Numbered from the stretch's first letter, positions 1-8,367 are shown. The stretch: DNA of 64,000 nucleotides from Mucilaginibacter geliditolerans (GCF_014200495.1 NZ_JACHBY010000003.1:806001-870000), one strand, 5' to 3'. The notes: generated by a model not told the origin, from the letters alone. Numbers and translations are program-made.

Positions 1-603
1 ATTGATTTTTTCGCCCGTTGTAGGGTAATAAACAGCATTGCGGGTGTCATATAATAAATTGAACACTAATCATTAGTATGGGAGGTACTGGCAGGTGCTA
101 TGCTGTCCTGGTAAACCGTGTTGTAATGTGAGTAGGTATATGACAATCCACCATAAAGCGCCTTGATAATCTTGCGCTGCACGCCAACACTGATAATGGT
201 GCTCTTGGTGCCATAATCATAAAAGGCAGGCTCATCAATATCATCCACGTAAAACTGGGAATTTTGATCGCCGGTAAAGGCGAACAGTTTGATGCGCCAT
301 TTGTCATCTGCTAAATACCATTTATTAAAAAGGGCGACAAAATAAGAATTATTGGTCGTATAAATAGCCGACATGCCTGATAGTGATTTAGGAGATATCG
401 TATCCTTTTTGTTAACTTTATACATCATCATCGGCATAGCCCCAAACATGAACTGCAGGTCCCTGTTGTAACCTAAATAGGGCATTACCCTTAGTTCTAT
501 ATTTTTTTCCTTTATTTTTTGTTTAGGTATGCTATCCGGCCGGGTTTGAGAAAATGCGCACAAATAACAAAGTGTAAAAAAAACATGAATAGTGTCTTCT
601 TCA
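1..603 (-). pseudogene. BamA/D15-type outer-membrane protein, frameshifted twice, cut by window edge
   Basis: The reading frame at 66-563 resembles the N-terminal part of the D15/BamA surface-antigen family (strand-rich, with segments such as KWRIKLFAFTG). The longest open frame has only a TTG start and lacks a signal peptide. Just upstream, from an ATG at 603, a second frame encodes MKKTLFMFF; adding one base to the run of eight T (coding strand, 576-583) would join it to TLCYLCAFSQ and make a perfect signal peptide. At the other end the frame stops at TAG 66-68, but the next frame down to position 1 reads NLLYDTRNAVYYPTTGEKIN, a typical D15 continuation; one extra base near 69-71 would restore it. 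Both lesions are therefore single-base losses. This may be a decaying pseudogene, a phase-variable tract at the poly-T, or uncorrected long-read indels. The C-terminal barrel lies outside the window. Confidence 0.75.
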
Positions 604-821
604 TCGCAGGTTTTGTTGGTTCAGATGAATAAATATACTTATTAGTATTGATATTAATGAGTTATTTTAACTCACAGGAAATTTGCTGGCTTGCTTACGG
701 TTAAGGATACGCTGAGTGATTAGCTCTATGTTGTCTCAAACACCCCCGCACTATGGCTTAAATGATGGTTTGATTTTCCTTATTTACTGTTAACCTTTGT
801 ATAAGTCTTAACAACTAGATC

Positions 822-1127
822 ATGGATATTATCGGCAACAAATTTTCGGTGGACTTTGGGATGGCGAAAGCGACACTTTACATTGAGAGCGGAACATCGT
901 TAACATTTACTATTACAGAAAAAGGCGGCAATCAGGAAGGTACTACAGAAACCGTTGCCACGGAAATGACCGAACTAAGGCCCCAACTGTTTATGGTGAC
1001 CTGGAAAGAGAAGAATGGCAATACCATTACCCAGGTGCAGGATTATGAAAACGGCATTATATATTCAAACTGGACGTCCCCGGCCGGAGAGTTTACCCAT
1101 GCGAAAGGGACACTTAAGCGGATTTAA
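822..1127 (+). CDS. MoaF-like small beta-barrel protein
   Basis: 101 residues, no signal peptide and no membrane segment, so cytoplasmic. The pattern GNKFSVDFG at the start, an alternating strand pattern, the central MVTWKEKNG and the end GTLKRI resemble the small MoaF-like (lipocalin-type) proteins common in Bacteroidota; the family assignment is from memory. The biochemical role of these stand-alone proteins is not established, and a ligand-binding barrel is only an inference. The gene stands alone and converges on the next gene with 6 bp between the stops. ATG 822 is the first in-frame start and the frame has no plausible upstream extension. Confidence 0.6.
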   Translation: MDIIGNKFSVDFGMAKATLYIESGTSLTFTITEKGGNQEGTTETVATEMTELRPQLFMVTWKEKNGNTITQVQDYENGIIYSNWTSPAGEFTHAKGTLKRI

Positions 1128-1133
1128 AATAGT

Positions 1134-1523
1134 TTAGCGCCCTTTATAACCCGGCGAAAATACGATGGCCATAATTACTACCAGGCTGGCCCCATACAAA
1201 ACTGCCGTGCCTACCCATACATCATGCCATACGGTGCGCCTTTTACGGGTTTTGTTATAGGCAGCAGCGCGGTATGCTTTTACATATGCCGAATCTTGCA
1301 ACAGCGTGGTATCGCTTACGCTGGTTTTAACGGGTTTAAAATAATCTGAAGTGCTGTTGTGCCGGTCTTTTCTGAACTTTTTCATATCGGCATCATTCAG
1401 CCTGAATTTGTGGGCATCCGACTGCGCGATATGAACCAGCGAATCCACAGGCTGATCTTTTGCCATTAACATGGATGCAGGGAGTATGGCGATAAAGAGG
1501 CTTACAAGCAAATACTTTAACAT
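1134..1523 (-). CDS. Hypothetical exported single-span membrane protein
   Basis: 129 residues, family not recognised. Residues 1-21 form a signal peptide (hydrophobic core LLVSLFIAILPASML, then AKD). The middle (25-95) is polar and charged, with KKFRKDRHNS and a basic NKTRKRR just before the end. Residues about 100-122 (VGTAVLYGASLVVIMAIVF) form one transmembrane helix with a short basic tail. The N-terminal part should thus be periplasmic and the protein anchored in the inner membrane. The start codon lies 4 nt after TTACTTTGCAGC, a near match to the Bacteroidota -7 box, so the mRNA may be nearly leaderless. No operon partner. Confidence 0.6.
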   Translation of the reverse strand: MLKYLLVSLFIAILPASMLMAKDQPVDSLVHIAQSDAHKFRLNDADMKKFRKDRHNSTSDYFKPVKTSVSDTTLLQDSAYVKAYRAAAYNKTRKRRTVWHDVWVGTAVLYGASLVVIMAIVFSPGYKGR

Positions 1524-1664
1524 GCTGCAAAGTAATGATTTACAACCTCATTACGATAGCAACTACCTCAGTGTTATACTGATAGCTTGTTTTAACATTA
1601 TTTAACGGAAAGTGGGCCCTCTCCATTATGCTGCAAGCGGGAGACGCTTGCAGCAGGGAAAGTT

Positions 1665-1898
1665 TTACATTCGCAATCTTAACGACACTGATCTTCCTAA
1701 AGCCTGCACCAGTTCTGAGTCCAGTTCGGAGTGGCCGTCTTTCTGCTTCCAAACCAATTTTATATCCCTAATCAGTTCTACTTTTTCGCCGTTAAGGAGC
1801 AGTTCAATCTCAGTAGTGTTTTGGTTTATTGATTTACTGTCTACTATTTGGTAAACGTAATCATTATCCTTAAATGTTATTCGTAATGGTAATCCCAT
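1665..1898 (-). CDS. Small conserved-looking hypothetical protein
   Basis: 77 residues, soluble, charged. It begins MGLPLRITFKDNDYVYQIVD and ends with an Arg/Leu-rich segment (ALGRSVSLRLRM). Beta-strand alternation in the first two thirds suggests a small all-beta or beta-alpha fold; I cannot name a family. I prefer this frame over the overlapping ones because its ATG follows a GGAGGA at the proper 8-nt distance, with TATCTTTA, close to a promoter box, a little further upstream. Function unknown. Confidence 0.55.
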   Translation of the reverse strand: MGLPLRITFKDNDYVYQIVDSKSINQNTTEIELLLNGEKVELIRDIKLVWKQKDGHSELDSELVQALGRSVSLRLRM

Positions 1899-1906
1899 GC
1901 GCTAAA

Positions 1907-1912
1907 TCCTCC
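1907..1912 (-). promoter_or_regulatory. Shine-Dalgarno-like GGAGGA
   Basis: On the minus strand GGAGGA lies 8 nt before the ATG of the 77-residue gene. Strong Shine-Dalgarno sequences are unusual in this phylum, so this decides the start and supports the small gene being translated. Confidence 0.5.
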
Positions 1913-2053
1913 GTTGTAAAGATATAATTTCAATGCTTAAGCGCACATTTTTATATAGTTAAAACAGGAATAACGCCACCTAAATTATTTAACAGCCTGA
2001 TATAAAGCCTGATATTTTTATTTATTGAATCATACCATTGCTAAGTATTATAG

Positions 2054-2956
2054 CTAAAACTTATACGTGAGGCCCACACCAAAAATCTCTTTCACCTGTA
2101 AAAGCGAGTGATATTCGGTTACACCATTGCTTAAAACCGGGATCTTGGCCTCCGGGTCCGAGATTAACTCAACCCCAAGGTTCACTGTTACCAGCTTGTT
2201 TACCTTCATGAAAATATTACCTGCATAATCCATATAAACATTCTGCGGCTTGTCGAGGTAATTGGAGTATAGTTTCAGGATATTTTCGAAAGTGATATTT
2301 TGTGCAAGGTTAAATTTGTAATAGGCATCAAGCGAAGCACCAAATTCAAGTAGACTTTTGCTGCCTGGCGTTACGCCATATGAGCCGATGTTTGAAAGGG
2401 AATCGTTCTCAACAAATGTGAGGCGTATAGCAGCCGGTGAAAAGTTGATCCGGAAGTTATCCGATCTTTTATACGCGAAACCCGGGCCGAATGTAAGGTA
2501 TGCTGGCGCAAACGGAGCAGATATTAATGTACGGTGATTGGCATCATCATAAGTATAACCGTTGCTGAACTGGGTTTGGAAGTTGGCATAAAAGGTATAT
2601 AGCCAGTATTTGGCAGCCTGGTAACCCAGTAAGCTGTTTAAAATTGCGCGGTCGTCATTTTTACGCCAACCGAGGCCGTTCTGTTTGCTTAAGCCATAGC
2701 CGAATATCACTTTATTATCCCAGCTCCATTTATCTTTTTTGTAGTCGAAATCGTAATCAAGTACAATGTTAGCAGCAAGGGAGTTTTGCCCGCCCGCGGC
2801 CCAGTTTGAGAATGAACTCTGGTTAATGAGCAAGGTGTTTTGCCCGTGAATGGTCCAGAGGTGTGTCGTGTCTTTCGGGGTAGCTGGAGTAGTTGTTTGG
2901 GCGTAACCGGCCGCACTTAAGCACCCGATAAATGCCAGGAGTAAGGTCTTTTTCAT
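2054..2956 (-). CDS. DUF3078 family outer-membrane beta-barrel protein
   Basis: 300 residues with a cleavable signal peptide (residues 1-19, ending GYAQ). The mature protein carries the DUF3078 hallmarks: the LLINQSSFSNWAAGGQNSLA segment at about 43-62, then repeated amphipathic strands with the DYDFDYKK / WDNKVIFGYG pattern, and a C-terminal strand ending in Phe (GVGLTYKF) typical of outer-membrane barrels. Location in the outer membrane is inferred; the substrate is unknown. Length is usual for the family. It stands alone, with 350 bp of AT-rich sequence upstream that must hold its promoter. Confidence 0.85.
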   Translation of the reverse strand: MKKTLLLAFIGCLSAAGYAQTTTPATPKDTTHLWTIHGQNTLLINQSSFSNWAAGGQNSLAANIVLDYDFDYKKDKWSWDNKVIFGYGLSKQNGLGWRKNDDRAILNSLLGYQAAKYWLYTFYANFQTQFSNGYTYDDANHRTLISAPFAPAYLTFGPGFAYKRSDNFRINFSPAAIRLTFVENDSLSNIGSYGVTPGSKSLLEFGASLDAYYKFNLAQNITFENILKLYSNYLDKPQNVYMDYAGNIFMKVNKLVTVNLGVELISDPEAKIPVLSNGVTEYHSLLQVKEIFGVGLTYKF

Positions 2957-3309
2957 ATTGATAGTTTTTAGATGTAATAACCGAAATTACAATTAATATG
3001 CTTTGAAAGCGCCTGTGGATGATATTTTATCAAAAATATAACAGAAATCTAATAGGATTTTCCCTTGGCTTATGCTGAAATATATAGTGTGTTAATATGG
3101 TCTGAATTTCTCAAAATGATACATTTTTAGCATACATCATTTCATTTTGATAATCTGATGCATTAAAATAATAGAACGAATAACATGTTTTAATAGTTAA
3201 AAATTAAGTTTAAACGCTCTATTGTATAAGAATAGTAATTTTTGGGCTTTTACAATTTTTTGGCATGGGTTTAGCTAAAAGGCTATGAACAATATTAACA
3301 TTTTAAGTG
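2957..3309. other. AT-rich divergent intergenic region
   Basis: Separates the DUF3078 gene (minus) from a small membrane protein gene (plus). Very AT-rich, with long A and T runs. I see no ORF, hairpin or recognisable RNA in it; it presumably holds both promoters. Confidence 0.5.
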
Positions 3310-3495
3310 ATGACAACATTATACACAGTGCTTGAAGTTTGCGCACTATTAGCCGTTATTTTAATACCGTTGAGCGGCCCTCAAAAAAAAGCTACCAAAA
3401 ACTCACATGAAATAAGCAACATATTAGTAAATGAAGAAGGTTACCTGGAATATGCAGTTGATCATGATACCGATCAGCATCACCCGGTCCTTTAA
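3310..3495 (+). CDS. Small hypothetical membrane-anchored protein
   Basis: 61 residues from ATG 3310 (a GTG directly before it is in frame but less likely). Residues 2-21 form one hydrophobic helix (LYTVLEVCALLAVILIPLSG) followed by a Lys-rich stretch and an acidic, His-containing tail (DHDTDQHHP). Probably an inner-membrane anchor with a soluble tail. No family recognised. A terminator-like hairpin with a T run follows 21 bp after the stop, which supports a real short transcript. Confidence 0.45.
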   Translation: MTTLYTVLEVCALLAVILIPLSGPQKKATKNSHEISNILVNEEGYLEYAVDHDTDQHHPVL

Positions 3496-3516
3496 TTGGT
3501 ATAGCAACCGTATTAC

Positions 3517-3545
3517 AAAACCTTTCAGCAATGGAGGGTTTTTTT
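3517..3545 (+). terminator. Rho-independent terminator
   Basis: A 10-bp stem (two wobble pairs) with a 6-nt loop, followed by a run of T, directly downstream of the 61-residue gene. Confidence 0.6.
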
Positions 3546-3646
3546 ATGGGCGATGGTTTTGATTGAATTGCCCTCCCTTATTCTGAAAATAACTTATATT
3601 CGCCGCTGTTAGGCAGCTTAATTATTAATATTAACCCCAACCTTAA

Positions 3647-4282
3647 ATGATGGAAACCCTGATGGCGGCGCCTGTAGCGTCGGCCATATTTGTGATCACG
3701 ATCCTTACTTCATTAATGGCTTTCTCCAACGAGGATCTATTAGCCAAACTTATATTGCATCCGTACACGGTTTACCGTAAAAAGAACATATACACCGTAT
3801 TTACCAGCGGCCTTATCCATAATGATTGGATGCACCTGATATTTAACATGTTCTCTTATTTCTTTTTTGCTTTTAACCTGGAGAGGCTTATTGGACATTG
3901 GCAATTTGGGTTTTTATATATCGTTAGCCTCGGCCTAAGCGATATACCTACTATATTTAAACATAAAGATGATTATGGTTATCGCAGTCTGGGTGCATCG
4001 GGTGCAGTGAGCGCGGTAATCTTTGGGTCGATATTATATAGCCCCTGGGCAACAATGATGATCTTACCTTTACCTATACCCATATGGTATTTTGCCTTTG
4101 GTGTATTGTATTTGGTTTATTGCCATTATGCGGCAAGGTACGCGCGCGACAACGTTAATCACGATGCGCACTTATTCGGCGCTATATGCGGTTTGGGATT
4201 AACCATTATACTGCACCTAAGCGTTCTGCCTGCGTTTTTTCAGCAGATCAGTGAGGGAGCGAAATATCATCTGCATTTTTAA
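3647..4282 (+). CDS. Rhomboid family intramembrane serine protease
   Basis: 211 residues, about six transmembrane helices. It has the rhomboid signature: HxxxN-type HLIFNMFS at 63-70 in the helix carrying the oxyanion residues, GASG with the nucleophile Ser118 (116-119), and the catalytic His175 in AHLFG of the last core helix. It should cleave membrane proteins within or near their transmembrane helices in the inner membrane; the substrate cannot be guessed from the context. Two consecutive ATG codons (3647, 3650) are equally possible starts. The 3' end overlaps the convergent gene by 35 bp. Confidence 0.9.
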   Translation: MMETLMAAPVASAIFVITILTSLMAFSNEDLLAKLILHPYTVYRKKNIYTVFTSGLIHNDWMHLIFNMFSYFFFAFNLERLIGHWQFGFLYIVSLGLSDIPTIFKHKDDYGYRSLGASGAVSAVIFGSILYSPWATMMILPLPIPIWYFAFGVLYLVYCHYAARYARDNVNHDAHLFGAICGLGLTIILHLSVLPAFFQQISEGAKYHLHF

Positions 4283-5237
4283 AACCACCATCAGCATCAA
4301 ATAGAAAGCTCATAGGGTGTTCCGGGTCTTTAATGATCTCGAGCAGCAGGAAGCCCCAGTTTTTCCAGAAGCTTTCCAGCACCTGCCCGTAGGTTTTGTT
4401 ATTCCAGGTATCAAACAACGGTTTGGTGCTCATACCGCGCAGGGGCATGGCCTCAATATAAATATCATCGCCTACAGGCAAAATATTATACTCCGGTAAG
4501 CGGTTAAACAGGTAGGCAGAGTAAAATATGCGCCCGCTGAATTCTTCAAACTGTATGGGGTGCAAGGTTTTGCCTTCAATCTTTTCCAAAACCTCGCGGT
4601 GGTACATACGGTTGGCGCCGTTATCCTGCAAACAGATGATCAGTCCAAAATCTTTTATGCGTAAAGCGAAGGTTAGGGTATTGATCTCATCGCGGTAGCC
4701 AAATTCCTCCTCATTGTTCTCCACCTTAAATAAAAACAAGCTGAAGGGCTTAAAATCCTCGAAATAAACAGGCTGGTTAATGCTTTGCAGCATTAAGTGT
4801 AGCTGACTGAATTTATGGATGATGGATTGCGAAATATTAAACTCCTCACCTTGTGCATGCTGTAGCTTTATGCCACTTTGTATCTCGTTAAAAATGATAC
4901 CATAAAGCAGTTTGCCCGCCCATTGAAAAAGCTTTTGCTCATCCAGGTTTTTGATGGCATCGTAACCAACTTCAAACGCGGCAGCTATTTCAGCTTCCAA
5001 TGGCTCGAGCCAGGCTTCATTTACCTGTGCTGAGCAAGGCAGTTTCAGGTCCTTGTAGGTAGCCATACTTTCATCAAGAAGCTTGAAGGGTTTATCCTCC
5101 AGGTTATACATACTCATGAGCCATTGCGGGAAGATTTGGATCTTTTCTTCTTCGGATTGTAACTTTTGTCCGCTTAAAAAACAGGTGGAATTGCTGAAGT
5201 TAGATTTCTCGAACGGATGATAAATTTGTGCCGGCAT
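4248..5237 (-). CDS. Conserved hypothetical cytoplasmic protein
   Basis: 329 residues from the ATG at 5237 (MPAQIYHPFEK). A longer frame begins at 5264, but a TATCTTTG promoter box at 5243-5250 puts the transcript start at about the 5237 ATG, so I chose the shorter form. No signal peptide or membrane helix. Residues 18-40 (TCFLSGQKL ... IQIFPQWLM) recall the start of HNH-type proteins of the 'CxLC...EHIFP' kind, but the second Cys and the His are missing, so this is not a nuclease call. The rest is alpha/beta with acidic patches. It converges on the rhomboid gene with a 35-bp overlap. Function unknown. Confidence 0.65.
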   Translation of the reverse strand: MPAQIYHPFEKSNFSNSTCFLSGQKLQSEEEKIQIFPQWLMSMYNLEDKPFKLLDESMATYKDLKLPCSAQVNEAWLEPLEAEIAAAFEVGYDAIKNLDEQKLFQWAGKLLYGIIFNEIQSGIKLQHAQGEEFNISQSIIHKFSQLHLMLQSINQPVYFEDFKPFSLFLFKVENNEEEFGYRDEINTLTFALRIKDFGLIICLQDNGANRMYHREVLEKIEGKTLHPIQFEEFSGRIFYSAYLFNRLPEYNILPVGDDIYIEAMPLRGMSTKPLFDTWNNKTYGQVLESFWKNWGFLLLEIIKDPEHPMSFLFDADGGFKNADDISLPH

Positions 5238-5242
5238 AGCCG

Positions 5243-5250
5243 CAAAGATA
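5243..5250 (-). promoter_or_regulatory. Bacteroidota -7 box (TATCTTTG)
   Basis: Matches TAnnTTTG on the minus strand. Five bases separate it from the ATG at 5237, so the transcript would be leaderless or nearly so. No clear -33 TTTG. Confidence 0.45.
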
Positions 5251-5275
5251 GATATGATTTTCAATCTGAAAATTT

Positions 5276-5283
5276 TAGCTTTG
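5276..5283 (+). promoter_or_regulatory. Bacteroidota -7 box (TAGCTTTG)
   Basis: Matches TAnnTTTG on the plus strand, 9 bp before the epimerase ATG at 5293; it favours that start over an upstream in-frame one. Back-to-back with the box of the divergent gene. Confidence 0.45.
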
Positions 5284-5292
5284 AATTATAAC

Positions 5293-6309
5293 ATGGAACT
5301 GACTTATCAACCCTTCGAACTGCAACTGAAGCATACTTTTACCATCGCCAAATTTTCGCGCACCTCAACCCCGGTTATGCTGCTGCAAATTAAGCATGAG
5401 GGTTTTACCGGCTACGGCGAAGCATCAATGGTGCCCTATATGGGCGAAACTTATGAAACGGCTAATGCTTTTTTAAGTAAGGTTGATGCATCGCAGTTTA
5501 AATACCCCTTTGATTTCGCGGCGATCATTGCTTACCTGGACAGCATAGCCCCCGGGAATACCGCTATTAAGGCAGGTATTGACATTGCCCTGCACGATCT
5601 GGATGGCAAACTGAAACAACAACCCTGCTGGCAACTATTAGGCAGTAACCCGGCAACCATGCCCGTAACCAGTTTTACCATTGGTATTGATACGCTGGAT
5701 ATAATGCGCCAAAAAGTTTTGGAGGCCGCCAATGATTACAAAGTGATAAAAGTGAAACTGGGCCGCGATAATGATAAGGAACTGATACAAGCCATCCGCT
5801 CGGTAACCGACCTACCATTGTATGTAGATGCCAACCAGGGCTGGACGGACCTTGAAAAAAGCCTCGACCTTACCTATTGGTTACAGGAGCAAGGCGTATT
5901 GCTGATTGAGCAGCCTATGCTGAAAACGGATACCGATAGTAATGCCTGGCTTACAGAACGAAGCCCGCTGCCAATAATAGCAGATGAGGCCGTACAGCGC
6001 CTGGCTGATATTGAAAAGCTAAAGGGGGCTTATCATGGCATCAACATCAAACTCATGAAATCGGCAGGCATGTACGAGGCGCACCAGATGCTGTTAAAGG
6101 CCCGAGAGCTTGACATGAAAGTAATGATAGGCTGCATGACCGAAACCAGTTGCGCCGCCTTGGCAGGTGCCGCCCTGGCCCCGCAATGCAATTGGGCCGA
6201 CCTGGATGGGCCGTTCCTGACCAGCAATAATCCTTTTAAACTGCCGGAGTTTGTGGATGGGAAATGGGTGCTAGGGAGTGAGAGTGGGTTAGGGCTGGAC
6301 GTCCTTTAG
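5293..6309 (+). CDS. Dipeptide epimerase (L-Ala-D/L-Glu epimerase type), enolase superfamily
   Basis: 338 residues from MELTYQPFEL. The N-terminal capping domain (1-115) contains the mobile-loop YGEASMVPY. The barrel carries the muconate-lactonising-type catalytic set: KVKLG (KxK, second Lys the base), DANQG with a metal Asp, EQP with the metal Glu, DEA with the third metal Asp, and NIKLMKSAG with the opposite-face Lys. This set, with the C-terminal DLDGP motif, is that of dipeptide epimerases that recycle murein peptides (L-Ala-D-Glu to L-Ala-L-Glu); exact substrate specificity cannot be read. Cytoplasmic. Its 3' end overlaps the convergent membrane-protein gene by 21 bp. Confidence 0.88.
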   Translation: MELTYQPFELQLKHTFTIAKFSRTSTPVMLLQIKHEGFTGYGEASMVPYMGETYETANAFLSKVDASQFKYPFDFAAIIAYLDSIAPGNTAIKAGIDIALHDLDGKLKQQPCWQLLGSNPATMPVTSFTIGIDTLDIMRQKVLEAANDYKVIKVKLGRDNDKELIQAIRSVTDLPLYVDANQGWTDLEKSLDLTYWLQEQGVLLIEQPMLKTDTDSNAWLTERSPLPIIADEAVQRLADIEKLKGAYHGINIKLMKSAGMYEAHQMLLKARELDMKVMIGCMTETSCAALAGAALAPQCNWADLDGPFLTSNNPFKLPEFVDGKWVLGSESGLGLDVL

Positions 6310-6711
6310 TTTACTGGCTGGAATCCATTCTACTTTTACCGTTCTCTGAATAAAGATTAATATTACTATCCCAGTGATAATTTCAAGTATATCAAAAACG
6401 AACGTATATATCTTTATACCTTGAAAACTATCGTGATTGATGATTTTTATTGAGGTCCCCATAACTATTAATCCAAATGCTACTATTTGAAAAATTATAG
6501 TCCAATATGTTATTGCAATCTTGGCATATTTATCACGTTTAAACATTAACGTTAATAATATAACCTGAATGCCGATAGGTAACAATGCCATCAAGTTTCT
6601 ATTATAAAAGCCTGTATATATGTTCCATAAAAGAAGTATGGATATATAAATAACTAAAAATTGGAAAAAGCCTTTATTTTTAAATACCGTTTTTTTGATA
6701 TTCTCTGACAT
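6289..6711 (-). CDS. Hypothetical four-helix membrane protein
   Basis: 140 residues with four predicted transmembrane helices (about 17-35, 42-56, 66-88, 101-122) and a basic N-terminus (SENIKKTVFKNKG). No family recognised. Overlaps the end of the epimerase gene by 21 bp on the opposite strand. The AT-rich coding sequence differs from the GC-richer genes around it, which may mark a young or transferred gene. Confidence 0.55.
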   Translation of the reverse strand: MSENIKKTVFKNKGFFQFLVIYISILLLWNIYTGFYNRNLMALLPIGIQVILLTLMFKRDKYAKIAITYWTIIFQIVAFGLIVMGTSIKIINHDSFQGIKIYTFVFDILEIITGIVILIFIQRTVKVEWIPASKLKDVQP

Positions 6712-6787
6712 GTGATCAAATAGGTTTTAGCACAATGTACGTTTTTTGATGACGAGTTACTTAGAGGGTACTATTTTATTTTTAACA

Positions 6788-6876
6788 AAGCGTCATTGCG
6801 AGGAACGAAGCAATCTCTAAATTATACAGAGCGGCTCTGCTAATCGGGGATTGCTTCGTTCCTCGCAATGACGCTT
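6788..6876. repeat. REP-like palindromic element, perfect 28-bp arms
   Basis: Arms 6788-6815 and 6849-6876 are exact reverse complements (core GCGTCATTGCGAGGAACGAA) around a 33-bp centre. Related, partly decayed copies lie at 18036-18063, 21029-21052 and 21915-22024, all intergenic. A non-autonomous dispersed palindrome; any function is unknown. Confidence 0.85.
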
Positions 6877-6930
6877 GGTGAAAGTGATTATTCGTGTAAT
6901 TCGCCCGAATTAGTAAAATTCGTGCAAATC

Positions 6931-7836
6931 CTACTTATCACTCAATATAATCGGCGAGCTTTTACCGCCATTCATAATGATGATCTTGGTGTTTGGCGAT
7001 AGGGCTATATCCTTTTGGGCCAAAATGGTTTGATACTGCAATTGTTTATCGGTTAACCCGGTTGAGATGATCTTTTGGTAATCGGCAATACCCTGTGCCT
7101 CTACACGCTTACGATCGGCTTCCTGGCGTTCCTTTTGCAGCACGAACTGCATCTTTTGAGCATCCTGCTCGGCCTGTATCTTTGATTCTATACTCTCACG
7201 CACACTGGCAGGTAGAGTAATATTGCGCACCAGTATTTGTTGAACTTCTAAACCGTTCTTGGCAAAATTATCGCTGATAGTTTTGTTGATCTTGTACTGA
7301 AATTCCTCCCTTTTTGAAGAATACAGGTCAACTGCCTGGTAATTTACCGCATTATCGCGTATAGCGGTTCGGGTTATCGGGCGAACGATCTTGTTCTCGT
7401 AATCCACGCCAATGTTTTGTAAAATATAAGGCGCTCGTGATGGGGTTACTTTATACAATACGGAAAGGTCGATAGTAACCTCTAATCCGTCTGACGATAA
7501 AACCCTTATCGCATCATCACCCTCAACCTGGCCTTCGCTGCTTTTGGCGCTCATGGTGTAGTTCTGGGTTTGTATGCTGAAGGTGGTAATATTAACAAAC
7601 GGGTTTATGATGTGAGGTCCACTTTCCAATACCTCGTCCTGTACTTTACCGAACAGGGTTTGCACACCTACCTGGCCAGGCTCAATTACCTTGAACGCCG
7701 ATAGCGCCAGCCCTATAACGATAACTACTGCTCCCACGATGCTAACAACACCGGAGAAATGGCTGCCAGGTTCGGGCGAGCGTTTGAGCACCATACCCAC
7801 AATGAGTATGATGACACCTAAGATTGCGATAAGCAT
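6931..7836 (-). CDS. Prohibitin / SPFH (Band 7) domain membrane protein
   Basis: 301 residues. Two hydrophobic segments at the N-terminus (2-17 and 29-48) anchor it, followed directly by the SPFH domain (about 49-220: FKVIEPGQVGVQTLFGKV, the PFV turn, and the ITLPASVRESIESK end) and an Ala/Glu/Gln-rich coiled coil (about 215-260, KIQAEQDAQKMQFVLQKE). Prohibitin-like proteins form large membrane rings or rafts; the coiled coil drives oligomerisation. Last gene of a probable operon with the 61-residue membrane protein (9 bp upstream) and rhodanese. Confidence 0.88.
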   Translation of the reverse strand: MLIAILGVIILIVGMVLKRSPEPGSHFSGVVSIVGAVVIVIGLALSAFKVIEPGQVGVQTLFGKVQDEVLESGPHIINPFVNITTFSIQTQNYTMSAKSSEGQVEGDDAIRVLSSDGLEVTIDLSVLYKVTPSRAPYILQNIGVDYENKIVRPITRTAIRDNAVNYQAVDLYSSKREEFQYKINKTISDNFAKNGLEVQQILVRNITLPASVRESIESKIQAEQDAQKMQFVLQKERQEADRKRVEAQGIADYQKIISTGLTDKQLQYQTILAQKDIALSPNTKIIIMNGGKSSPIILSDK

Positions 7837-7845
7837 GGCATGAAG

Positions 7846-8031
7846 TTATGGTTTCTTTAAGTTCTTTATAGCCTTTAACAACTTTATCTTTTGCATAACA
7901 AAAAAAACAAGCGCAAAAATAGCCAGGAAGATGAGCACAAAGCTTCTTTTATCAAACGCCAGGTAACCTAAAACTATGCAGCCGGCAATGCCGACCGTAT
8001 ACATAGTGTTAAGCATTGCTTTTTTAAACAT
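7846..8031 (-). CDS. Small two-helix membrane protein, DUF6358-like
   Basis: 61 residues: a short basic N-terminus, two transmembrane helices (about 8-25 and 29-46) and a basic tail (KLLKAIKNLKKP). Length and layout resemble the small DUF6358 proteins of Sphingobacteriaceae; this match is from memory and tentative. It sits between rhodanese (3 bp) and prohibitin (9 bp) in one operon, so it could help membrane placement of the prohibitin ring, but nothing in the sequence proves it. Confidence 0.6.
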   Translation of the reverse strand: MFKKAMLNTMYTVGIAGCIVLGYLAFDKRSFVLIFLAIFALVFFVMQKIKLLKAIKNLKKP

Positions 8032-8034
8032 GGC

Positions 8035-8349
8035 TTAGTATACGTTTATGGTTGGGTCAATCTCATTTGCCCAGGCTAAAATACCGCCGGTTAAATTATA
8101 AAGATTGGTGTATCCCAATTGCTCTAACTGCATAATAGCGGCTGCGCTGCGTTTACCGCTGCGGCATTGTACAATAACAGGTTTATCCCTTGATACCTTA
8201 TCAGCCTCAATTAAAATACCGCCAAGGGGTATCAATGTACCTCCCAGGTTTGATACTTCATATTCAAAATCTTCCCTTACGTCAATAAGTTGAAAATCTT
8301 CATGATTATCCATTTTTTCCTTTAATTCCTGTACGCTAATTTCTTTCAT
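8035..8349 (-). CDS. Rhodanese-like domain protein
   Basis: 104 residues from MKEISVQELK (ATG 8349); a longer in-frame start is less likely because a TAACTTTG box lies just upstream of 8349. A single rhodanese domain: LIDVRED near residue 21 (CH2A region), active-site loop CRSGKR with catalytic Cys62, and the closing GGILAW. Stand-alone proteins of this size transfer sulfane sulfur in the cytoplasm (GlpE/PspE type, without signal peptide). First gene of the operon with DUF6358-like and prohibitin genes. Confidence 0.88.
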   Translation of the reverse strand: MKEISVQELKEKMDNHEDFQLIDVREDFEYEVSNLGGTLIPLGGILIEADKVSRDKPVIVQCRSGKRSAAAIMQLEQLGYTNLYNLTGGILAWANEIDPTINVY

Positions 8350-8367
8350 GTTATTGTAAATAAAAAC

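Noticed and set aside
576..583. Programmed ribosomal frameshift at the poly-T tract of the D15-like gene
   Set aside because: A second frameshift near 69-71 without a slippery site makes decay or sequencing error more likely; kept only as an alternative.
1612..1854. 80-codon plus-strand frame opposite the 77-residue gene
   Set aside because: Low-complexity Ser/Phe-rich translation; the minus-strand gene has a good ribosome-binding site and protein-like composition.
4248..5237. HNH-nuclease call from the CFLSG...IFPQWL segment
   Set aside because: Second Cys and the catalytic His are missing, so a nuclease role is unsupported.
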